The notes below the pieces were generated by a model. The model did not search any database. It saw nothing but the letters and a program-made list of their open reading frames with translations, and was not told the DNA's origin. DNA of 64,000 bases from Spirochaeta isovalerica (GTDB taxonomy: Bacteria; Spirochaetota; Spirochaetia; DSM-2461), in contig NZ_JACHGJ010000005.1 in assembly GCF_014207565.1 (NCBI RefSeq), positions 267,306 to 331,305 of the forward strand. The letters are read 5' to 3'. This document shows positions 58,966 to 64,000 of this stretch, piece after piece (within the stretch, counting starts at the first letter, position 1; each line of letters begins with the position of its first letter). Both the position numbers and the translations under genes were made by a program.

Positions 58966-60167
58966 GATTCCTCAACCACATCGCTCTCTTTATAATCGAT
59001 CATATTCGGCATATCGAGGGAGCCTTTCTGTCTGAGCAAAGCCTCCACCTTCTCAGGCGACGGCCCCATCAGAGACATCAGTTCCTTCTGTGTCTTCTGC
59101 AGCAGCCTGAGGTCCTCTTCGGAAATCTCCAGAGGCTTGAAGTCTTCGGATTTCATATAATCGGCTATGCGGCCCTGAATCCCCTTGAACAGATCGCTGT
59201 CCAGAAAAGAATCGAGCCAGGGAAAATCGTATTCTTCTTCTACACTGTCATCCTCACGCATAAGATCGGCAATGTTGCGGTTGATTTTCTCCTTTTCCTG
59301 ATTTCCGATTTCGAGCGATTCAATCTGCTTATACAGTTTATCAATAAGTTTGTTTTTCTCTTCCAGCTGCCGTTTATGTTCGGCAATTCTCTTCTTTTCC
59401 TTCTTCTTGAAAAACCGCATATACGAGCCGAGCTCGTCTGCGTCTCCGGCAAGGCGGTTTAAAATGGAAGAGAGGCGGACAAGCAGTTCGTTATTCATCT
59501 CATAAGGGTAGCGGACCCGGTGATCAATTTCTCCCCAGGCTTCCTCAAAAAGCGTCCTCACCTGAACTTCTACCAGATAATCCTCATTCTTGGGCCGTGT
59601 TTTCAGTGTGTAATGTACTGACCGGTAACCGAATTTGTGTTCACGGATCTGGCAATTATTCCGTTTATAGAAATTGAGAATACGGTCGTTGTCACCGTAA
59701 CGGACAAAAGCGACCGGCTCTTCTGCGAGATCCCAGTTGTCGCAGATGTATTTGTGGATATTGAGCCAGTCCTCCTTGAAAAGATGGAGGGCCCTGATCC
59801 CGATAAGGTCTTTGATCTCCGTCCGGTAATTATCTTTTGTAATCACCCTCCGGCTGTTCTCGGTCCGTTTTCTCACGATTTTTTCCAAAAGATGATCGGT
59901 CTCTTTAAGACGGTAGTTTATGGAGTGGATAACAGGGCTGCTGATCATCTGATCAACAACAAATCTTCCGACGGCGTCGAGCGTATCATGAAGAGAATCG
60001 TAATCTTTGGCGATAGATGTCAGCTCTGTCCATTTAATACCGGCTTCTTCAAGACTTTTGTCCGAAAGATCATATCTCGAGTAGAAATCGCATTTTCTCA
60101 TTCCTATAAAATAAATAAAGCCATCCTTTCGGGCAAGAACATATTTCACTTGCCATTCAAACTTCAT
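58947..60167 (-). CDS. RelA/SpoT-like (p)ppGpp synthetase with C-terminal coiled coil
   Basis: A 406-residue protein with only the nucleotidyltransferase-type RelA/SpoT synthetase domain (about 85-240): IKDLIGIRALHLFKEDW (metal/GTP strand), HKFGYRSVHYTLKTRPK, LVEVQVRTLFEEAWGEIDHR. There is no HD hydrolase, TGS or ACT domain. Residues 255-325 are a basic-acidic coiled coil (KKKEKKRIAEHKRQLEEKNK), followed by an acidic tail. It may therefore be a small alarmone synthetase with a unique regulatory extension. An internal ATG at residue 23 (MRKCDFYS) is an alternative start. Confidence 0.85.
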   Translation of the reverse strand: MKFEWQVKYVLARKDGFIYFIGMRKCDFYSRYDLSDKSLEEAGIKWTELTSIAKDYDSLHDTLDAVGRFVVDQMISSPVIHSINYRLKETDHLLEKIVRKRTENSRRVITKDNYRTEIKDLIGIRALHLFKEDWLNIHKYICDNWDLAEEPVAFVRYGDNDRILNFYKRNNCQIREHKFGYRSVHYTLKTRPKNEDYLVEVQVRTLFEEAWGEIDHRVRYPYEMNNELLVRLSSILNRLAGDADELGSYMRFFKKKEKKRIAEHKRQLEEKNKLIDKLYKQIESLEIGNQEKEKINRNIADLMREDDSVEEEYDFPWLDSFLDSDLFKGIQGRIADYMKSEDFKPLEISEEDLRLLQKTQKELMSLMGPSPEKVEALLRQKGSLDMPNMIDYKESDVVEESQESSS

Positions 60168-60185
60168 GAAAAGTAGTATGGATCT

Positions 60186-61097
60186 ATGTTTAAGTATTTC
60201 GGCGGTATAGATGAGGCCGCTCTCGGACCGGTTCTCGGCCCTTATTGCGCAACAGCTCTGTCCTTTGAGATAAAGAATACAGAAGAGCTTTTCGATGTCT
60301 TCAGAGATTTTTCAATTCTTCAGATTGGCGACAGTAAGAAAATCTATACGTCCGGCAAGTCTCCGGCTCCCCTTGAGAAAACGGCGCTTTCCTTTTTCAG
60401 ACAGTTTCACGGTTCCCTTCCTTCCAACCTATCCGCACTACTGAAAGAGCTGAATGTCGATAAAAGCCATCTTCATGAAATCAGAGAAATACCCTGGTTC
60501 TCAAATCTGCAAGATTACGCCCTTCCGGCGTTCTGCTCTCACGAAGAGATAGAACAATCCGCCAGCGAACTGACATTATTTTTTAAAAGCCGTTCCCTGA
60601 CCCCCCGAAGTCTGATTTCGGATGTTGTTCCGGCACAAAGGTTTAACAGATATCTCCTGTCGGGAAAGAATAAGGGAGAAACCTGTCAGGCAATACTCTC
60701 TCCCCTCGTCCATCACATCTTCGATGAAAAAAGCCGGATTACTGTGGACAGACAGGGCGGCCGCCGGTATTACGGAGAATGGCTCATGGAACTATTTCCC
60801 CGTACAGCTCTGGCCATACGCCGGGAAACTGTTGATCTATCGGAATACGATGTCGGAGATTCAACAATCAGGTTTCAGGTAAAAGGTGATGATAAATATC
60901 TGGAGACCGCTCTGGCTTCGATCTTCTCCAAATACATCCGGGAGATGATGATGATCTGTTTTAACGATTACTGGTCTGAAAAAATCCCGGGGCTCAAAAG
61001 AACCGCGGGATATCCCCAGGACGGGAAGAGATTTATTCAGGACCTGGATAAAGCGGGAGTCTCCTATGAAAAGGAAACTCTTATCCGCATGAAGTAG
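60186..61097 (+). CDS. Divergent RNase HII-like protein
   Basis: A 303-residue protein that fits the RNase HII fold. The start GGIDEAALGPVLGPY holds the DE pair (Asp9, Glu10) and matches the family's GxDExGRGPxxGP except that GRG is replaced by AAL. IGDSKKIYTSGKS resembles the DSK strand, TVDRQGGRRYYG holds a third acidic site, and VKGDDKYLETALASIFSKYI matches the K-GD-x5-AxASI-xxK block with the last Asp. It is larger than RNase HII (about 200 residues). The substrate is likely not the RNA-DNA junction. It is divergent from the RelA-like gene. Confidence 0.75.
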   Translation: MFKYFGGIDEAALGPVLGPYCATALSFEIKNTEELFDVFRDFSILQIGDSKKIYTSGKSPAPLEKTALSFFRQFHGSLPSNLSALLKELNVDKSHLHEIREIPWFSNLQDYALPAFCSHEEIEQSASELTLFFKSRSLTPRSLISDVVPAQRFNRYLLSGKNKGETCQAILSPLVHHIFDEKSRITVDRQGGRRYYGEWLMELFPRTALAIRRETVDLSEYDVGDSTIRFQVKGDDKYLETALASIFSKYIREMMMICFNDYWSEKIPGLKRTAGYPQDGKRFIQDLDKAGVSYEKETLIRMK

Positions 61098-61106
61098 GAA
61101 CGATAT

Positions 61107-61775
61107 CTATTCAGAAAGATCGCTCATTTCAATAGGAATGCGAAGCACTCCGTCATCATCTGTATAATCCCAGTTGACATTGAGAGTGAACTGGTATTCG
61201 TCCATATCCTCATCGACTGCCATGACGTCGTAACTGACTGTTTCATCATCATAGGGCGCCAGCAGGCTGAGCGTATCATAGGGATAAAGCGTCTGCTCCT
61301 CATCCATCATGTCCACGCCCCACATTTCGGAATCGGTCGGGGAGACAAAGAGATAGAGCATTTCGTAGTCCGTCTGGTTTTCAAATTCCACTTCAATGAA
61401 TTCCATACCGGGATTATCTTCCTCGTCCCCCGATGTAATGAGGACCGTAATCTCCTCGTCATCACTGAATTCCTTTTCGTAGAGGACGAAAGTTTTGCCG
61501 TTTTCATCGATAGCCATAATGTCAAAATTATCACTGTAATTAGGATAAAATACGTAAAAGCTCAGAAGATTGTTGTTTTCAAGAACTCTCTCTGAGCCGA
61601 GAATATCAAATCCCCATTCGCTGCTGTCTCCGGGAGACAGGAAAACATACCAGATATCAGCTCCCGTTTTATTGATAAAGGTGACCCTGTTCAGCGACGA
61701 AGGATCGTAGGAAAAAAGGGAAAGAATAGGCAGCAGCATAATAAGAAGAATCAATATTTGTTTTTTATTTCTCAT
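61107..61775 (-). CDS. Secreted protein with two copies of one domain
   Basis: A 222-residue acidic exported protein (signal MRNKKQILILLIMLLPILS). The mature part consists of two tandem copies of a domain of about 90 residues: VTFINKTGADIWYVFLSPGD then SSEWGFDILGSERVL in copy 1, and VEFENQTDYEMLYLFVSPTD then SEMWGVDMMDEEQTL in copy 2. No function is recognised. The start at MRNKKQ was chosen because GGAG lies 6 bases upstream; an ATG four codons earlier lacks a site. Confidence 0.75.
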   Translation of the reverse strand: MRNKKQILILLIMLLPILSLFSYDPSSLNRVTFINKTGADIWYVFLSPGDSSEWGFDILGSERVLENNNLLSFYVFYPNYSDNFDIMAIDENGKTFVLYEKEFSDDEEITVLITSGDEEDNPGMEFIEVEFENQTDYEMLYLFVSPTDSEMWGVDMMDEEQTLYPYDTLSLLAPYDDETVSYDVMAVDEDMDEYQFTLNVNWDYTDDDGVLRIPIEMSDLSE

Positions 61776-61892
61776 ATGTGACTCCATTTTTTTTATTGTA
61801 TTTAAAAGTATAGTTGATAGAAAAAGAAAACACTAAGGGATTGTTTTTAAAACTCATTACACTATTATTATTATTAGGAAGAAGGTGGAAAC

Positions 61893-63191
61893 TTGGCAGA
61901 CAGCTTGAATTTTCAACTGGAAGAAGAACTAGAGTTCTCAAGCGCTGATGATGAATTTGACATGAACAGCAGTAGCGTCTGGAAGATTCTTATCGCAGAC
62001 GACGATGAAGGTGTGCACAGTGTAACGGAACTGGTTTTCAATTCTTTCAGTTTCGACAACAGACCGATACAGTTTATCAATACCTACTCAGGCAAAGAAA
62101 CACTGGAGGTTCTGCAGAAAGAGGAAGACATTGCCGTTATACTCCTCGACGTGGTGATGGAAACCGATGATGCGGGCTTAAGAGTGGTAGAACAGATCCG
62201 GAAAGAACTGAAAAACAATATGGTCAGAATCATCCTCCGGACCGGACAGCCCGGGCAGGCACCGGAAGAGCAGGTTCTGATTGACTACGATATCAACGAT
62301 TATAAAAACAAATCAGAGCTGACATCGAGAAAATTGAAATCCTCGGTAATAACTTCTTTGAGATCCTATATCTCCATATTGAAAATCAATGAGCTGAATA
62401 CCACTCTGGAGAGAAAAGTGGCAGAACGCACGGCTGAACTGGCAGCCTCTCTTGAAATCATTGAAAAAGATGAAGAGGCCGGAAAAAAAATACAGTTCAA
62501 ACTCCTGCCCGAAGACAACATGGAAATCGGCGGGATAACCTTCTCCAGGGAAATCTTTCCCTCCCTCTATCTCAGTGGAGATTTTGTCGATTATTTTAGA
62601 ATTAATGAACGCTTTATCGGATTCTACATAGCCGATGTCTCGGGCCACGGCGCATCTTCAGCCTTTATTACAGTTTACCTCAAATCGATGATATCCGGTT
62701 TTATCGGCAGTTATAATCACAATAATGTGGAACTCATATTGAAACCCGATGAACTTCTCAATGTCATAAATCAGACTCTGATAAAAGAAGATCTTGGTAA
62801 ATATCTGACAATTTTCTACGGGTTGATCGATCTGGAAAAGAATGAGCTCCATTACTCTACGGGGGGACAGTTTCCCTTTCCCGTTTTACTGGACAGAAAA
62901 TCAAAAGATTTCATACGATTCAAGGGTCCCCCTGTGGGTCTTTTAAGAATCGCCCGCTACAAAAAGGAAATTCTTAAGCTGCCCCGCGATTTCTCTCTAA
63001 TCTTCATGTCCGACGGAATTCTCGAACTGCTCAAGGATAAAACTCTGAAGGAACAGGAAAGCCAGCTTCTGAAAATTCTGACCTATGAAAGCACCGTTAC
63101 CTCTCTTATCGAAAACATAGGAATAGATTCTACCCGCTTTCTGCCCGACGATATAACCATCCTCAATGTCAGGAGAACAGCCAGTGAATGA
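61893..63191 (+). CDS. Response regulator-PP2C phosphatase (RsbU/SpoIIE type)
   Basis: A 432-residue regulator. Residues 30-150 are a receiver: ILIADDDEGVHSVTELVF, phospho-Asp in IAVILLDVVMETDDAGLRVV, and GQAPEEQVLIDYDINDYKNK, a form seen in one receiver subfamily. A coiled coil (LNTTLERKVAERTAELAASL) links to a SpoIIE/PP2C phosphatase with metal Asp in YLSGDFVDYF and IGFYIADVSGHGASSAF. When phosphorylated it should dephosphorylate a STAS antagonist. It starts at TTG behind GGTGG and overlaps the STAS gene, its probable substrate. Confidence 0.93.
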   Translation: MADSLNFQLEEELEFSSADDEFDMNSSSVWKILIADDDEGVHSVTELVFNSFSFDNRPIQFINTYSGKETLEVLQKEEDIAVILLDVVMETDDAGLRVVEQIRKELKNNMVRIILRTGQPGQAPEEQVLIDYDINDYKNKSELTSRKLKSSVITSLRSYISILKINELNTTLERKVAERTAELAASLEIIEKDEEAGKKIQFKLLPEDNMEIGGITFSREIFPSLYLSGDFVDYFRINERFIGFYIADVSGHGASSAFITVYLKSMISGFIGSYNHNNVELILKPDELLNVINQTLIKEDLGKYLTIFYGLIDLEKNELHYSTGGQFPFPVLLDRKSKDFIRFKGPPVGLLRIARYKKEILKLPRDFSLIFMSDGILELLKDKTLKEQESQLLKILTYESTVTSLIENIGIDSTRFLPDDITILNVRRTASE

Positions 63192-63678
63192 AGGAAAATA
63201 TCAATTTGCCGAATGCGAAACATTTTATCTCATTAAGATGAGCGGGAACCTGAAATACACAGGCAGCGGTGGATTCGATACTTTCGTGGAGAACATTTTT
63301 TCCAGAATCGACAACAAGAGCGTGGTAATCGACTTAACGGAATCTCTCTATCTCGACAGCACGAATCTGGGGATTCTTGCCAAAATAGCCGATACCATGC
63401 TCAGCAGATTTAATAAGAAAACGACCATTATTTCATCCAATCCCGATATAACGACCTTACTGACAAATATCGGTTTTGATAATTTCTTCACAATTCTCGA
63501 TGAAAGCCCCGTAACGGAAACGGCTCTTTCCGACATTTCGGAAATGGTAACCGGCGACCGTAGTCTGGCTTTAATGATGCTCGAAGCTCATAAAGCGTTG
63601 ATGGAGCTGAACGAAGAAAACAAGAACGTATTCAGTTCTGTGGTAAGTCTTCTTGAAAAGGAAGTGGAGAAAGATTAA
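63184..63678 (+). CDS. STAS-domain anti-sigma-factor antagonist
   Basis: A 164-residue protein. The STAS domain (about residues 12-110) has NKSVVIDLTESLYLDSTNLG, where Ser in LDSTNLG is the usual phosphorylation site. The C-terminal 50 residues are an added helical extension (LALMMLEAHKALMELNEENK). The GTG start is behind an ideal AGGAG; an ATG 18 bases earlier is an alternative. It overlaps the PP2C phosphatase gene, which likely removes its phosphate. The matching kinase is not in the window. Confidence 0.9.
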   Translation: MNEGKYQFAECETFYLIKMSGNLKYTGSGGFDTFVENIFSRIDNKSVVIDLTESLYLDSTNLGILAKIADTMLSRFNKKTTIISSNPDITTLLTNIGFDNFFTILDESPVTETALSDISEMVTGDRSLALMMLEAHKALMELNEENKNVFSSVVSLLEKEVEKD

Positions 63679-63762
63679 TAAATACCTGATCTTAAACAAC
63701 CGGAATCAGGGAGAGGCCCAAATATATCAGCCAGAAACGATCGGGGATATTTCCTTATAAAT

Positions 63763-63860
63763 AAAAAAGCCTGGCGACATCAGGATCGTACCGCAGGCTT
63801 GCCGAGGAACGAGTCCGCCAGTTCCGTTCGCTCAAGCTCACTACCTATGCGCGTTCCTCG
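63763..63860. repeat. Copy of the 5S rRNA 3' tail plus inverted repeat
   Basis: The block AAAAAAGCCTGGCGAC (63763-63778) is identical to the 3' end of the nearby 5S gene with its T run. It is followed by 9-base inverted arms CGAGGAACG (63803-63811) and CGTTCCTCG (63852-63860). It looks like a partial duplication of the rRNA tail with a stem-loop. No gene is in the 235-base stretch between the STAS gene and the 5S end. Confidence 0.6.
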
Positions 63861-63913
63861 TCGCAACTTGAATAAAGCATAAACTACAAACCTTAAAGTA
63901 TTATAAAAAAAAA

Positions 63914-64000
<87 letters not shown>

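Noticed and set aside
63763..63860. The sequence as a tRNA or an insertion-sequence end
   Set aside because: No cloverleaf or transposase is visible, and the match to the 5S tail explains part of it.

Overview
The window looks like a chromosome segment of a free-living, carbohydrate-degrading bacterium, most likely a spirochaete (Spirochaetota). This is inferred from the style of the gene set, not from a search. The signs are Gram-negative secreted lipoproteins, solute-binding proteins whose signal peptides end in ANGQQE, AGGQQG or ANGKTE, CUT1 sugar ABC genes with YesN/AraC regulators, BspA-like and ankyrin lipoproteins, and a PP2C/STAS signalling pair. The right edge holds the 3' end of a 5S rRNA gene, so an rRNA operon lies just beyond it. 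There is no phage, integron, CRISPR array or intact insertion sequence.

Left third (1-16.6 kb). The 3' part of an ECF sigma factor with a membrane partner comes first, then a flavodoxin, a ferritin-like/VIT1 metal transporter and two small genes. A Na+-NQR cluster (nqrBCDEF, minus strand) follows. It has no nqrA beside it, carries two unknown genes after nqrF, and faces a RseC-like gene. Next come an outer-membrane barrel protein; a TetR-controlled operon (unknown protein, TetR, GH1 glycosidase, GPH sugar symporter) behind a 41-bp palindrome; a MarR-MATE efflux pair with its own palindromic control region; and a group II PLP decarboxylase.

Centre (16.7-30.2 kb). This is a pectin/galacturonate locus. 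Tagaturonate epimerase UxaE faces a LacI regulator, with two LacI-type operators between them. A binding lipoprotein, a membrane-bound AraC sensor-regulator, two ABC permeases, a second paralogous binding protein, a GH28 polygalacturonase, a TIM-barrel isomerase and a GH105 unsaturated-uronyl hydrolase follow.

Centre-right (30.2-45.1 kb). A deleted DUF362 pseudogene precedes an unusual four-gene minus-strand operon: GNAT, two paralogous secreted proteins, and a 1378-residue ankyrin lipoprotein with a GH16-like domain lacking its catalytic motif. After that come a MATE pump, an AraC regulator, a domain-permuted GH3 glucosidase, a patch of decayed toxin-antitoxin genes (hicBA and a MazF type), a BspA-like lipoprotein, and GH95 debris.

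Right third (45.1-64 kb). This is a second uronate locus. Mannonate dehydratase UxuA and a TRAP transporter (DctMQP) sit downstream of a YesMN-type two-component system, whose operon begins with a second DctP protein that may act as its sensor subunit. Facing it are a KdgF-like cupin, a Gfo/Idh oxidoreductase and a GH2 glycosidase. The two uronate loci complement each other: GH28/GH105 release uronates, UxaE and UxuA process them, and ABC and TRAP systems import them. The isomerase, reductase, kinase and aldolase that would complete the pathway are not here. The last part holds signalling and nucleic-acid genes: PAS-HD-GYP, a synthetase-only RelA/SpoT-like protein, a divergent RNase HII-like protein lacking the GRG motif, a duplicated-domain secreted protein, and a response regulator-PP2C phosphatase overlapping a STAS protein.
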